A stretch of 64,000 nucleotides of DNA from an uncultured Fluviicola sp. GTDB lineage: Bacteria > Bacteroidota > Bacteroidia > Flavobacteriales > Crocinitomicaceae. A program made the position numbers and the translations under genes. Below, one piece after another: positions 32,255 through 41,134 of the stretch (position 1 is the stretch's first letter; every line of letters starts with the position of its first letter). The stretch spans positions 1 through 64,000 of the forward strand of contig NZ_CAMLDC010000010.1 in the NCBI RefSeq assembly GCF_946478805.1. The letters are read 5' to 3'. The notes beneath the pieces were generated by a model, which saw only the letters and a program-made list of their open reading frames with translations, ran no database searches and was not told the DNA's origin.

Positions 32255-33472
32255 TTAATATCTTTTAATTTTTGCTGATAATGGATCATAATAATACTCA
32301 CTTATTGTGCCGTCTTTAATTCGTTCTACCATTTCATCAATGATAAACAAAGGAACTAAAAACCATTCCCGCGCCTTTACTAGTTTTCCAAAACGATCCT
32401 TAATCTCGATATTCAGTTTTGTTCCATTGAAAAATTTATGAATCAATTTTTCAAGTTTCATACGATTGATGTTAGCGAGTTTATATGAAGCAATGATCTC
32501 AACCTCTGCCATAAGGAATGTTGGATCATTTTTAGCGTTGGAGATACGTTTTTTAATATCCCCTCCAGTCACACCTACCTTGTGGACGATAACTCTATTC
32601 TCTTCTACAAGCGGGTGGTTTGACTGGCTACGCAACACGTAAATTGTACCGGTTTCCAAATCATCTTCACTACTCTCGCCTGAAAAAAGCGAGCCAGGTA
32701 TAACTTCGCTTTCTGTAATAAATCGGCTAGCTTCATCTTTGTACATTGCTCTAATCAATGACCTTAACAAAATATTACTCTCTGTGCCGTTATCGTAAAT
32801 CACTCGTAACCGCGCATCGTCCTCACCATTTGGAGCCTTGAACGTTTCTCCAATTCCGGCTATGTAGGAAATCTGACCACCCACAATTATGAATTGTCCT
32901 GTTTTAAACGTAGTTTTAGTGAATCCTGAATCTTTTCGAAAGCGAATCATCGTCCTATTACCAAGGTTTAAATCATATTTAACTTGATCAAATAACGGTT
33001 TAAATGTATTGAAGTCTTCACATCTTGTCCTATTAGCTACTTCTTCTGCGGCTTTTTTATCTGCTCGGGATTGAACGTGTTTTAAATTAGTTATCGAGTC
33101 ATCTGAAGTTTCGTTTACACCAAGCTGAGCTAAAAGCTCGTCGTCATTCAGCTCTTCCATCATATCTGTGGTTGCTACAAAATTGCCTTCTAACAAATGC
33201 TGATGATCCAAATCTTTAAGAAGCCGTTTAAACTCAGCAACACCTCGGAGACGATCCAGTCTGATTGCATATAATCTCTCAAAGATATCTTTATCTTCAC
33301 CATGTTCTGGCAAACGCCCATTTTGTTGAACGAACTTTTGTATTTCCTCGAATCCGGTAATTACACGTTCTTCAAGAGAGGTATGGCTGGCGATCGTTTT
33401 AGCTACAACTTCTATACCAAGCGCTGCCAAAAGTTCGTCATCTTCATCTGAAAGCTTCTTTTTTTTATCCAT
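32255..33472 (-). CDS. T5orf172 (GIY-YIG-like) nuclease, YeeC-like
   Basis: A 405-residue protein. The N-terminal half is charged and helical (LAALGIEVV, and again LLAQLGVN). The C-terminal 130 residues (about 277-400: TIYVLRSQSN, VIVHKVGVTGGDIKKRISNA, then MKLEKLIHKFF) are a T5orf172 domain, a branch of the GIY-YIG nuclease fold. It is the last gene of a three-gene operon with a helicase and a methyltransferase, as in yeeA-yeeB-yeeC of B. subtilis. It would be the cutting subunit. The start at 33472 overlaps the helicase stop by 8 bases and avoids a longer, less likely start at 33508. Confidence 0.85.
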   Translation of the reverse strand: MDKKKKLSDEDDELLAALGIEVVAKTIASHTSLEERVITGFEEIQKFVQQNGRLPEHGEDKDIFERLYAIRLDRLRGVAEFKRLLKDLDHQHLLEGNFVATTDMMEELNDDELLAQLGVNETSDDSITNLKHVQSRADKKAAEEVANRTRCEDFNTFKPLFDQVKYDLNLGNRTMIRFRKDSGFTKTTFKTGQFIIVGGQISYIAGIGETFKAPNGEDDARLRVIYDNGTESNILLRSLIRAMYKDEASRFITESEVIPGSLFSGESSEDDLETGTIYVLRSQSNHPLVEENRVIVHKVGVTGGDIKKRISNAKNDPTFLMAEVEIIASYKLANINRMKLEKLIHKFFNGTKLNIEIKDRFGKLVKAREWFLVPLFIIDEMVERIKDGTISEYYYDPLSAKIKRY

Positions 33473-35516
33473 TTCTTTCTTCAGCTTTAATACGAGTAAG
33501 ATAAGCAATTCCTTCCGCCATTCTTTGTTCCCAAGGATCTGCTGATTTTATTTCAGGCAACCTACCGCGTTCCTTTTTGAAGTTTAAGGCCCGTTTGGCT
33601 AATTCTCGCGCTTCTTCTATAGACATTGTTGGTTTTTTTCCTGAAATAACCTCTGCCATCGCCTTTAAACTTTCCTCGGTTATTGCTTTTGACAGGATTG
33701 AATATGCTTCACTAAACGGGTTTATGCTATCAATCCAGTCAACATCGAGTTCTCTAACATCCATAGCGAATTTCCGCACGCCGTCAATCAGGGAAGTATT
33801 CGCACGAACGATTAATTCCGGATCACTATTTAGGGTTTCCTTCGCTTTCTGTGTTAGAATTAATGCAGCAATAGCGTGTTGTCGTACAGCTTCAATATCT
33901 TCATCTTCAAGATCTGGATACCTATCTTTAATTATCTTCCCAAATCGAACTTGCGTTAGCTCTTCTGGAACAACTTCTTTATCGAATAATCCACGTCCAA
34001 TTGCTTGCTTATCTTGTGCAAATGCAGCAATAACTTCGTTCAAGTCTTCTCTACAAATACGCTGTGCATCTGCACTTTTCGGTACGGAAAGCCCCTTAAT
34101 TTCTATTTGGAACTGACCAGTTTGTGGATTAAAACCGATATTTTCCTTATTTGGATCATAACCAAATTCGCCATACTCAAACCCTTCGACGGGACCATTT
34201 TGTTGATTTTTAGGTGTGAAATTAAATCTTGGTGCGAGTACCTGCTCCATTAACAAACTTGCAGAAATGGCTTTAAGTGTATCATTGACCGCATCAGTAA
34301 CGGCAGATTCTGAAGCATCGGGTTCTGAAATCAGATTTGTAAATCTCGCATGCGTTTTATTGGGCGCGTCACGAGTGACTCTGCCAATTATTTGGACAAT
34401 TTCAGTTAAACTAGAGCGATAGCCTACTGTCAAGGCATGCTCACACCAAATCCAATCAAAACCCTCCTTCGCCATTCCCAAGGCAATAATTATATCAACA
34501 TGTTCACGGTTCTTCTTTACTTCAGGCATTCTTAGTGCCGCTTGGACTTTAGAGCGTTTTGATGAATCATCATCTACTAGGTCAGCAATTTTTATTACTT
34601 TCCCTTCACGCGTTTTAACAAGTTGAAAACCGGTTTCGGAATCAGTTCCTTGCCAATCACCGAGTTCTTCTATGATATGTTCAACTTCTTTGATTTTATC
34701 GCCTTTGCTTTCACGAGAATTAACATTGGGTATATGAATAATTGTTTTCTCATTCGGGTCAAGAACATTTAATATTTCATCAGTATAGGCTCCACTGTAA
34801 AAGTAATAGGCAAGATTTAATGTCTTGAGATATTCGTACCCATTGAGCTGTTCATAATATGTATATGTTACTGGTTCAAACTTCGCTTCATCCTCCGGCA
34901 TGAGTACAGGATTTGCATCTCCTCGAAAATAGGAACCAGTCATTGCTACAATATGTACTTTGTCTCGCCCAACAAGTTGCTTAAGTTGTGAACCAAGCAC
35001 ATTGTTTTCATCAGCGCTAACGTGATGAAATTCGTCAATGGCAACCAAGCGATCGTCAAACAATTCGATTCCTAAGCGTTCAATTGCAAAACGGAATGTC
35101 GAATGTGTACAGACCAGCACTTTGTCAGTGCTTTCAAGGAATGACTTAACCGAGTTAACTTTACTTCCATCCTCCCCAGGTGAGTTGCAAAGATTCCATT
35201 TAGGCTCTACGTGCCAATCATAGTTATAGCCGAATTTTGTAAGTGGTTCGTCAGCGAAACTTGCGCCAATGGATTTTTCGGGAACTGCAATTATAGCCTG
35301 TTTTATATTTTGATTGTGAAGCTTGTCTAGAGCTATAAACATCAATGCACGACTTTTGCCAGAGGCCGGAGGAGATTTGATTAGCAAGTATTGTTCTCCC
35401 CGTTTTTCGTATGCGCGTTCTTGCATTGCCCGCATTCCGAGTTCATTTGGCAAAGTAGAACTTTTGGTGCTTTTATAGTTGACAGTAACAGACGGTATAG
35501 CTTTTTTTTCGGTCAT
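33465..35516 (-). CDS. DEAD/DEAH-type superfamily 2 helicase, YeeB-like
   Basis: A 683-residue helicase/translocase. Motif I SPPASGKS (about 48-55), DEFHHV (about 161-166), motif III MTGSY (about 190) and motif VI QIIGRVTRD (about 373-381) are all present, followed by about 300 residues of mostly helical sequence. The GFDWIWCEHALTVGYRS segment is typical of restriction helicases. The start overlaps the methyltransferase stop (ATGA). It would move on unmodified DNA and work with the T5orf172 nuclease. Confidence 0.9.
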   Translation of the reverse strand: MTEKKAIPSVTVNYKSTKSSTLPNELGMRAMQERAYEKRGEQYLLIKSPPASGKSRALMFIALDKLHNQNIKQAIIAVPEKSIGASFADEPLTKFGYNYDWHVEPKWNLCNSPGEDGSKVNSVKSFLESTDKVLVCTHSTFRFAIERLGIELFDDRLVAIDEFHHVSADENNVLGSQLKQLVGRDKVHIVAMTGSYFRGDANPVLMPEDEAKFEPVTYTYYEQLNGYEYLKTLNLAYYFYSGAYTDEILNVLDPNEKTIIHIPNVNSRESKGDKIKEVEHIIEELGDWQGTDSETGFQLVKTREGKVIKIADLVDDDSSKRSKVQAALRMPEVKKNREHVDIIIALGMAKEGFDWIWCEHALTVGYRSSLTEIVQIIGRVTRDAPNKTHARFTNLISEPDASESAVTDAVNDTLKAISASLLMEQVLAPRFNFTPKNQQNGPVEGFEYGEFGYDPNKENIGFNPQTGQFQIEIKGLSVPKSADAQRICREDLNEVIAAFAQDKQAIGRGLFDKEVVPEELTQVRFGKIIKDRYPDLEDEDIEAVRQHAIAALILTQKAKETLNSDPELIVRANTSLIDGVRKFAMDVRELDVDWIDSINPFSEAYSILSKAITEESLKAMAEVISGKKPTMSIEEARELAKRALNFKKERGRLPEIKSADPWEQRMAEGIAYLTRIKAEERNG

Positions 35517-38248
35517 CGTTTTTTTTGTTTTGAAACCATTTGAGTGTATAAATCGAAGAGTTTACCAAGTCGTTCGGTATCGTTTTTAAAACGTCTACCA
35601 ATATAAATACGTTCAAGCACCTCGTCATTTCGATCATGAGCCTGGCGAAGATCTTCAGGCATTATATTGATATCATACAGCTCAGCGATTGTAGCTGGGA
35701 AATGTCTTTCACGAGTAATCAAAATTTCCTCCGCACATTTAGTAAGATCTTCCTTATTCTTTTCTGTTAGATAGGGCAATGGAAAAGTATTCCATCCCAA
35801 AGTATTAGAATATCTGTAATCTTCTTTAATTTTTCCACATACTGTGGCTGCCCAAATTAGGTGCATACGTGAAGAATAGATGGCAAAGTCACGTAACCTC
35901 AGATCATACATAATCATAGCACTGTCACCAACAACTGTCGAATCATCCACAATAATGGAGGGAAGATAAGGTCTCTTTTCCGAACTATGTCTTGGTACAA
36001 GTAAACTTACACCTTTTTTATGGCGACGTTCACCAAAAGAATGGGCAATCTTTGCTAACGCATTGGTCTCCGGTCTACTGCTGTCTGACCTGTGTCTAGC
36101 AACCAACTCAATTCTTCTGGAAATTTCTGGAATTTGTTTAGCATCGTTTGACTCATTATCATTAATCCAGAGACAGTAACGCAGATTACCTTGAATACTG
36201 TCACTTGAACCAAGAAACTTTCTACAATAGCTTTTAGCTTGAGGAAAATCACTCACAAGATTTCGGTATTCATCTGTAGTTAGCAAAAGCCCCCCGCCAT
36301 CGTTTGGCATAGAGCCATTTGTCATTGGAGCTAAGTCAGAAAGAACATTCCGCGAAGACGAAACAATTGTATTATGATTTGGAACTAAATAAGGACCAAT
36401 ATATCCAGTTGAAAGGACATGACCGTTGCTAAACAATTTTTTAGACATACTTGACCTAGGGCCTATACCGATAATTGAAACAATTACCGCTGCTTTTTTT
36501 GAAGCTAAATTGCTCCAAAGAAAGGAAGGCTCCGCAAAACGAATTTCCAAATCATTTTTTAAGAGTGCTGGCCAGAACAAAGCCACCTGCCTACCCTGAC
36601 AGATACTATTTGTTGTTACAAAAGCAAAAGATCCGCCATTGGAAATTACGAAATGTCTTGCCTTAATAAACCAGCCGGATACATAGTCAGCAGACTTGGT
36701 TGACTTTATAGCCCCTTGAAAAGCAATCTCTAAATCCTTTTTTTGTAGTGACGTCTGGTCTTGACTTCCAAGATAAGGAGGATTACCACATATATAGGTT
36801 TCGCCTCCTTCGTTCCTGAAATCAATTTCGGCCTGATCTATAGGGGTACTAAACAAGTCATCTCCATACAGTTTGACTCCAGTACCATCTGGAGGACAAA
36901 CGGTCAACCAATTAATTCTTAAAGCATTTCCTTGGGTAATCCAATTCTCCGCATTTAAAGGTAAAAATTCTGCTAGAGCTAGTTTCTCGCCACGATAAAG
37001 CACATCACATTGGTACTCAGCTATTATTAATGCTAACCTTGCTATTTCTGCTGAAAAATCACGTAATTCGATACCTCGAAAGTTGGTTAATGGAATTTCA
37101 GAGGGAAGGTTGCTCTCTTCTCTTCGCTTGTTAATCTCAAATTCTATTTCCCGAAGTTGTTTATAAGCAATTACAAGAAAATTTCCTGAACCACAAGCTG
37201 GGTCAAATACCCTAATTTTGGATATGCGTTTACGTAAGTTCTGCAGTTTTCTAGGATTTTCCCCTGCATCATCCAATTGCTGTAGAAGATCATCTAAAAA
37301 TAGTGGATTTAGAACCTTTAAAATATTTGGGACAGATGTATAATGCATTCCTAACTCACCGCGCTCATCATCATCCGCTACAGCTTGAATCATTGAACCG
37401 AAAATATCCGGATTAATTTTCTTCCAGTCCAAATTCCCCACATGAAGAAGATAGGATCGAGCTATTTTGGTAAAAACTGGAACATCAGTTGATCCTGAAA
37501 ACAACTGACCATTTACATATGGAAATTTACATGCCCAATTCTTGACTTTTTTCCTTTTGCGTTCAACCAGCTTAATGTCCATTGCTCTGAAAATCTCGCT
37601 AAGAACTTCGTGAAAATTGGACGCATCGCTAGAACTCATTTGTTGAAGTGTTCCTGTAAATAATGAGTCACCAGGGAATATATCTGTGTCTTCAGCAAAA
37701 AAACAAAATATCAAACGGGCCAAAAAATGATTCATATCGTGACGTCGTTCAACGGTTGCCCATTCAGGATTATGTCTGAGCAATTCAATGTAAAGCTTGT
37801 TCAAGCGACTAGTCGCTTTTATATCAAAAGCATTTTCGCGAATTTGTTTAACCGTGCTGATACCAGCCAAAGAAAGGAAGAACCCAAAGTGGTGATGGAA
37901 GTCAGTATAATCGCAAACAACTGTTTCACCACTATTTAGATCTTCAGCTTGAAAGTCATTTCCATCAGTAGCTAAAATATACTTGGCTTTCGCCTTTAAT
38001 GTAGCAGCGCTTTGTTTCAATGCCACTAGCGTATCCGCTACATTTCCCTTCTTGCATACACATATATGTATGTTGTTCTGTTGTAAAACTCCTCCTTTGA
38101 CGTCAGATTTATTATTTCCAGTTTTCAGTCGTTTTATAGTAGTTTCCTTATTACCAAAGGCTTCTAAAAATGCGTATGGAAACTCATCACCTGCAAAAGG
38201 TTGCTCTGCTAATGATGAAATAGCTTCTTCAATCTCAACTGCATTCAT
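35513..38248 (-). CDS. MmeI-like DNA adenine methyltransferase, YeeA-like
   Basis: A 911-residue class I SAM-dependent DNA methyltransferase of the MmeI/YeeA type. The helical part has RLIFCFFAEDTDIFPG (about 172-187), a family mark. Motif I is FDPACGSGNFL (about 344-354), motif IV is NPPYLGS (about 487-493), and a target-recognition half runs from about 620. The N-terminus lacks the PD-(D/E)XK nuclease of MmeI, which agrees with cutting being handed to the nuclease gene downstream. First gene of the operon, it lies 340 bases from the right attachment site. It would mark self DNA. Confidence 0.9.
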   Translation of the reverse strand: MNAVEIEEAISSLAEQPFAGDEFPYAFLEAFGNKETTIKRLKTGNNKSDVKGGVLQQNNIHICVCKKGNVADTLVALKQSAATLKAKAKYILATDGNDFQAEDLNSGETVVCDYTDFHHHFGFFLSLAGISTVKQIRENAFDIKATSRLNKLYIELLRHNPEWATVERRHDMNHFLARLIFCFFAEDTDIFPGDSLFTGTLQQMSSSDASNFHEVLSEIFRAMDIKLVERKRKKVKNWACKFPYVNGQLFSGSTDVPVFTKIARSYLLHVGNLDWKKINPDIFGSMIQAVADDDERGELGMHYTSVPNILKVLNPLFLDDLLQQLDDAGENPRKLQNLRKRISKIRVFDPACGSGNFLVIAYKQLREIEFEINKRREESNLPSEIPLTNFRGIELRDFSAEIARLALIIAEYQCDVLYRGEKLALAEFLPLNAENWITQGNALRINWLTVCPPDGTGVKLYGDDLFSTPIDQAEIDFRNEGGETYICGNPPYLGSQDQTSLQKKDLEIAFQGAIKSTKSADYVSGWFIKARHFVISNGGSFAFVTTNSICQGRQVALFWPALLKNDLEIRFAEPSFLWSNLASKKAAVIVSIIGIGPRSSMSKKLFSNGHVLSTGYIGPYLVPNHNTIVSSSRNVLSDLAPMTNGSMPNDGGGLLLTTDEYRNLVSDFPQAKSYCRKFLGSSDSIQGNLRYCLWINDNESNDAKQIPEISRRIELVARHRSDSSRPETNALAKIAHSFGERRHKKGVSLLVPRHSSEKRPYLPSIIVDDSTVVGDSAMIMYDLRLRDFAIYSSRMHLIWAATVCGKIKEDYRYSNTLGWNTFPLPYLTEKNKEDLTKCAEEILITRERHFPATIAELYDINIMPEDLRQAHDRNDEVLERIYIGRRFKNDTERLGKLFDLYTQMVSKQKKR

Positions 38249-38460
38249 TGATTAGATCTCTTTGATAATTCCTATATTTGACAATGGCAAAACAATGAAC
38301 AAGGTTAGTGATTTTTTATTATTTAAAATATGGTTTTAGAAGATATTTAGGAACTCGTTATCAACAGAAATAGTGTAACCACCCAAGTCTATTTCAAATA
38401 GCTATATACGTTCCTTATTGAATTTTAATGATACAGAATGAATACAAATGCAATTATGAA

Positions 38461-38488
38461 AAAATTCTCACCGAAATTCTCACCGAAA
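38461..38488. repeat. Right arm-type integrase site
   Basis: A 28-bp stretch with two ATTCTCACCGAA words, identical to 719-746 and in the same orientation, 99 bp inside the right attachment core. The exact match across 37.7 kb ties both ends to one integrase. Confidence 0.75.
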
Positions 38489-38507
38489 CAAAATTTCATA
38501 AAAAGCA

Positions 38508-38542
38508 AAAACCCTAGAGCATTTGATACACTCTAGGGTTTT
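38508..38542 (-). terminator. Element-supplied terminator of tRNA-Asp
   Basis: AAAACCCTAGAG and CTCTAGGGTTTT pair around the loop CATTTGATACA. The loop equals that of the copies at 88-122 and 504-538, but the stem differs on both sides in step, so pairing is kept. It lies downstream of the intact tRNA-Asp and restores termination after insertion. Confidence 0.8.
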
Positions 38543-38586
38543 CTAAGCTTACAGCCATATAAGCTATTTTCTTCTAACGTTTTTTA

Positions 38587-38601
38587 GCGGTCTGGACGGG
38601 A
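38587..38601. other. Right attachment site core
   Basis: GCGGTCTGGACGGGA is identical to 582-596. It forms the last 14 bases of tRNA-Asp plus one flanking base, so the tRNA gene stays intact after insertion. Confidence 0.85.
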
Positions 38602-38661
38602 CTCGAACCCGCGACCCCATGCGTGACAGGCATGTATTCTAACCAACTGAACTACCAAACC
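38588..38661 (-). tRNA. tRNA-Asp (GTC)
   Basis: A 74-base gene without encoded CCA. The acceptor stem GGTTTGG pairs with CCAGACC (one G-T pair), followed by discriminator G. The anticodon stem CATGC/GCATG holds the loop CTGTCAC with anticodon GTC. The T arm is CGCGG-GTTCGAG-TCCCG in outline. The gene reads leftwards into the element, whose insertion point is its 3' end. Confidence 0.95.
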
Positions 38662-38960
38662 AATTTTCTTTGCTTTCGCTTCTGACTACAGTCAGATTCA
38701 GAAATTGTGTAATGCTTTACGTTAAAAGCGTTGCAAAGATACACTGTATTTTCATTTTAACAAGTGATTCATGAAAAAAAAATCATTTTTATTCTTTCAA
38801 ATTCCCATTATTGCTAGAAATCAGCAAATTATTGACGAATTCTATGTTCCGTTTTCATGAAGAAATTCTTAAAAAATCAAAAAATATTATTTACCATGGT
38901 AATTAATTCAAAAGTTGTTGTATCTTTGTTCTATCAAATCATCCAAAAGGAGAAAACAAT
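38662..38960. other. Gap between tRNA-Asp and pirin gene
   Basis: About 300 AT-rich bases. The left part should hold the tRNA-Asp promoter on the minus strand. The right part holds a candidate pirin promoter (38921-38928). I see no open frame or repeat. Confidence 0.5.
38921..38928 (+). promoter_or_regulatory. Bacteroidota-type -7 element before pirin
   Basis: TATCTTTG fits the TAnnTTTG consensus of the Bacteroidota primary sigma factor, 32 bases before the pirin start codon. A clear upstream TTG element at the right spacing is not obvious, so the call is tentative. Confidence 0.45.
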
Positions 38961-39680
38961 ATGAAAACAATCTTCCACTCAGAAAACTCAAGAGGCCATG
39001 CCAACCACGGTTGGTTGAATGCAAAACATTCTTTTAGCTTCGCTTCTTGGTATAACCCGGAAAGAGTTCACTTCGGTACCTTACGTGTATTGAACGACGA
39101 TACCGTTTCACCGGGAATGGGATTTGGAACACATCCTCATGACAATATGGAGATCATTACGATTCCATTGGAGGGAGCTATCGCACACAAGGATTCCATA
39201 GGGAACAGTGCAACGATCAATGCCGGAGAAATCCAGGTGATGAGTGCAGGAACAGGCGTGCAACACTCGGAATTCAACCCGAATGAAGACAAGGACCTGA
39301 AACTGTTCCAAATCTGGTTGTTCCCGAACAAACGCAATGTGGAACCTCGTTACGACCAACAAAAAATCGAAGTGGATGAGCATCCGAATGAATTCGTTCA
39401 GATCCTTTCGCCCAATAAAGATGATGCGGGAGTCTGGATCCATCAGGACGCTTGGTTTCACATGGGGAAATTCACGGAGGATAAAACGGTCACTTATGAA
39501 TTCAAAAATCCATCCAATGGCTTGTATGTGATGCAGGTGGAAGGAAGTTCGGTTATCGACGGTCAGCAATTAAATCGTCGGGACGCATTAGGAATAATGG
39601 ATACTTCCTCCGTAACTTTGCAGATAACGAAAGACTCTACTCTCCTGCTCATGGAAGTCCCGATGGATGTGAAATTGTAA
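38961..39680 (+). CDS. Pirin family protein
   Basis: A 239-residue bicupin of the pirin/YhhW family. The metal site of the N-terminal cupin is complete: H58 and H60 in GTHPHDNME, H102 and E104 in QHSEFN. The family includes quercetin 2,3-dioxygenases, but many members have unknown substrates. It is a cytosolic protein, followed after 10 bases by a nitroreductase gene. An AAAGGAGAAA stretch about 12 bases upstream looks like a real ribosome binding site. Confidence 0.92.
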   Translation: MKTIFHSENSRGHANHGWLNAKHSFSFASWYNPERVHFGTLRVLNDDTVSPGMGFGTHPHDNMEIITIPLEGAIAHKDSIGNSATINAGEIQVMSAGTGVQHSEFNPNEDKDLKLFQIWLFPNKRNVEPRYDQQKIEVDEHPNEFVQILSPNKDDAGVWIHQDAWFHMGKFTEDKTVTYEFKNPSNGLYVMQVEGSSVIDGQQLNRRDALGIMDTSSVTLQITKDSTLLLMEVPMDVKL

Positions 39681-39690
39681 CAAAAGAGAA

Positions 39691-40308
39691 ATGAAGAATG
39701 CATTAGCATGGCGATATGCCACACAGAAATACGATCCGACGAAGAAAATAAGTAACGAAGACATGCAGGAAATCCTGGAAGCGATCAATAGCGCTCCAAC
39801 TTCCTACGGTTTGCAACCCTTCAGATTGATACACGTGAAATCTCCGGATCTACGCGTACAACTAAGAGCTGCTGCTTTCGACCAGTCTCCCGTTACAGAT
39901 GCATCTGACCTGGTCGTTTTCACGGTAAATCGCAAGGTAGCGGATCAGCACATCGATTCATACATGCAACGCATTGTAGAAGTCCGGGAGTTAGAACGTG
40001 AAAGACTGAACCGGTTCCAGGAAAACATCGTTGGCACATTGTCCAGCCTGAGTTCCGAAGAGCTGATTGCCTGGAATACAAAACAGGCATATATCGGGTT
40101 GGGATTCGGATTGGTCATGGCGGCAACTTTAGGAATTGACAGCACTCCGATGGAAGGCTTTCAAAAAGAGAAATACGACGAAATTTTAGGTTTAACAGAC
40201 GATCATTCGGTCCTGGTCCTGACCTTCGGATATCGCTCGGATGAAGATCATACGCAACATCACAAAAAAGTCAGAAAGACTTTGGAGCAATTAGTAACAA
40301 TTAAATAG
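39691..40308 (+). CDS. NAD(P)H-dependent nitroreductase (NfsB-like)
   Basis: A 205-residue FMN oxidoreductase. The N-terminal helix RYATQKYDPTKKIS and SAPTSYGLQPFRLI (about 32-46) are the FMN-binding parts of NfsB/DrgA-type enzymes. IGLGFGLVMAATLGIDSTPMEG (about 130-150, read as two parts) completes the fold. It would reduce nitro compounds or quinones with NAD(P)H. It shares an operon with pirin, a common stress-response pairing. Confidence 0.92.
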   Translation: MKNALAWRYATQKYDPTKKISNEDMQEILEAINSAPTSYGLQPFRLIHVKSPDLRVQLRAAAFDQSPVTDASDLVVFTVNRKVADQHIDSYMQRIVEVRELERERLNRFQENIVGTLSSLSSEELIAWNTKQAYIGLGFGLVMAATLGIDSTPMEGFQKEKYDEILGLTDDHSVLVLTFGYRSDEDHTQHHKKVRKTLEQLVTIK

Positions 40309-40311
40309 ATA

Positions 40312-40430
40312 AGAGGATATTAGGACTTTAGGACACTAAGACTTTAGGATATTAAGACTTCAAGACGGTAAAACCAAATTTGAACCTTTTAAACCTTTTA
40401 AACCTTTTGAACCTTTTTCAAACAATTAAA
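40312..40430. repeat. Two word-like short repeats between genes
   Basis: First part (about 40312-40365): variants of GGACTTTAGGACACTAAGAC with ATTAGGAC/ATTAAGAC words. Second part (about 40375-40425): AACCTTTT repeated about five times with small changes. No coding potential. Confidence 0.7.
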
Positions 40431-40455
40431 AACAAACAATTTAAATTCAATCAAA

Positions 40456-40974
40456 ATGAGTACGACAAAATGGACAATTGACCCTGCACACAGCGAAGTA
40501 GGATTTAGCGTAAAACACATGATGTTTACAAAAGTAACCGGAACATTTGACAAAGTTGATGCAACGGTAGAAGCAGAAGACGGATTCAAAAACGTAGTGA
40601 TCGATGCAAAGATCGATACGGATTCCGTTAACACACGCAACGAACAACGCGACGGACATTTGAAAAGCGGAGATTTCTTCGATGTGGAAAATCACCCGCA
40701 AATCACCTTTAAAGCAGAACTTCCTGAATTGAAATCTGGTAAGATCGAAGGTGAGTTTCAACTTCACGGTGTAACGAAACGCATTCCTTTGGAAATCGAA
40801 TTTCACGGAGAAGGCAAAGATCCATGGGGAAATGAAAAAGCAGCTTTCAGTTTCGAATCCTCTATTAATCGCAAGGATTTCGGTTTGACCTGGAATTCAG
40901 CACTGGAAACAGGTGGCGTTTTGGTTGGAGAAGACGTAAAATTACGTGGTGAAATCCAGCTAGTTAAGCAATAA
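40456..40974 (+). CDS. YceI family protein, cytosolic
   Basis: A 172-residue lipocalin-like YceI protein (WTIDPAHSEVGFSVKHMMFT at 5-24, then VNTRNEQRDGHLKSGDFFDV). YceI proteins bind long isoprenoids in a beta barrel. Unlike the second copy at 59614-60153 it has no signal peptide, so it should stay in the cytosol. It ends in a clear terminator. Confidence 0.92.
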   Translation: MSTTKWTIDPAHSEVGFSVKHMMFTKVTGTFDKVDATVEAEDGFKNVVIDAKIDTDSVNTRNEQRDGHLKSGDFFDVENHPQITFKAELPELKSGKIEGEFQLHGVTKRIPLEIEFHGEGKDPWGNEKAAFSFESSINRKDFGLTWNSALETGGVLVGEDVKLRGEIQLVKQ

Positions 40975-40994
40975 GTTTAGTAAAACAGTTTAGT

Positions 40995-41026
40995 AAGGAC
41001 AGGTTAAAAAGCCTGTCCTTTTTTTG
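40995..41026 (+). terminator. Terminator of the YceI gene
   Basis: AAGGACAGG and CCTGTCCTT pair around TTAAAAAG, followed by a run of seven T. Confidence 0.85.
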
Positions 41027-41134
41027 TTCTTTTAAACCCGTAGTTTACACATCAAACTAAACAGTTCATTCATTGTTCAGAATGAAATCATAATTCATTA
41101 GTAATATTAATTCACAAATAATTAATACTACTAC

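Larger units (their letters stand above)
38249..38587. other. Right end noncoding region of the element
   Basis: A 339-base gap with the promoter side of the methyltransferase operon, the right arm repeat (38461-38488), the tRNA-Asp terminator (38508-38542) and the edge of the attachment core. No open frame is supported. Confidence 0.65.
597..38601. mobile_element. Integrated element, virus-like, about 38 kb, in tRNA-Asp
   Basis: The element is bounded by 15-bp copies of the tRNA-Asp 3' end (582-596 and 38587-38601). Identical 28-bp arm repeats lie inside both ends (719-746 and 38461-38488), with a tyrosine integrase next to the left end. It has a minus-strand virion/replication-like operon (2.1-20.6 kb), a regulator zone (20.6-22.5 kb), a plus-strand RiPP cluster (22.9-32.2 kb) and a minus-strand restriction-like operon (32.3-38.2 kb). 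The paired arms argue that all of it is one unit and not several nested insertions. Whether it forms particles is inference. A non-viral integrative element is the main alternative. Confidence 0.85.
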
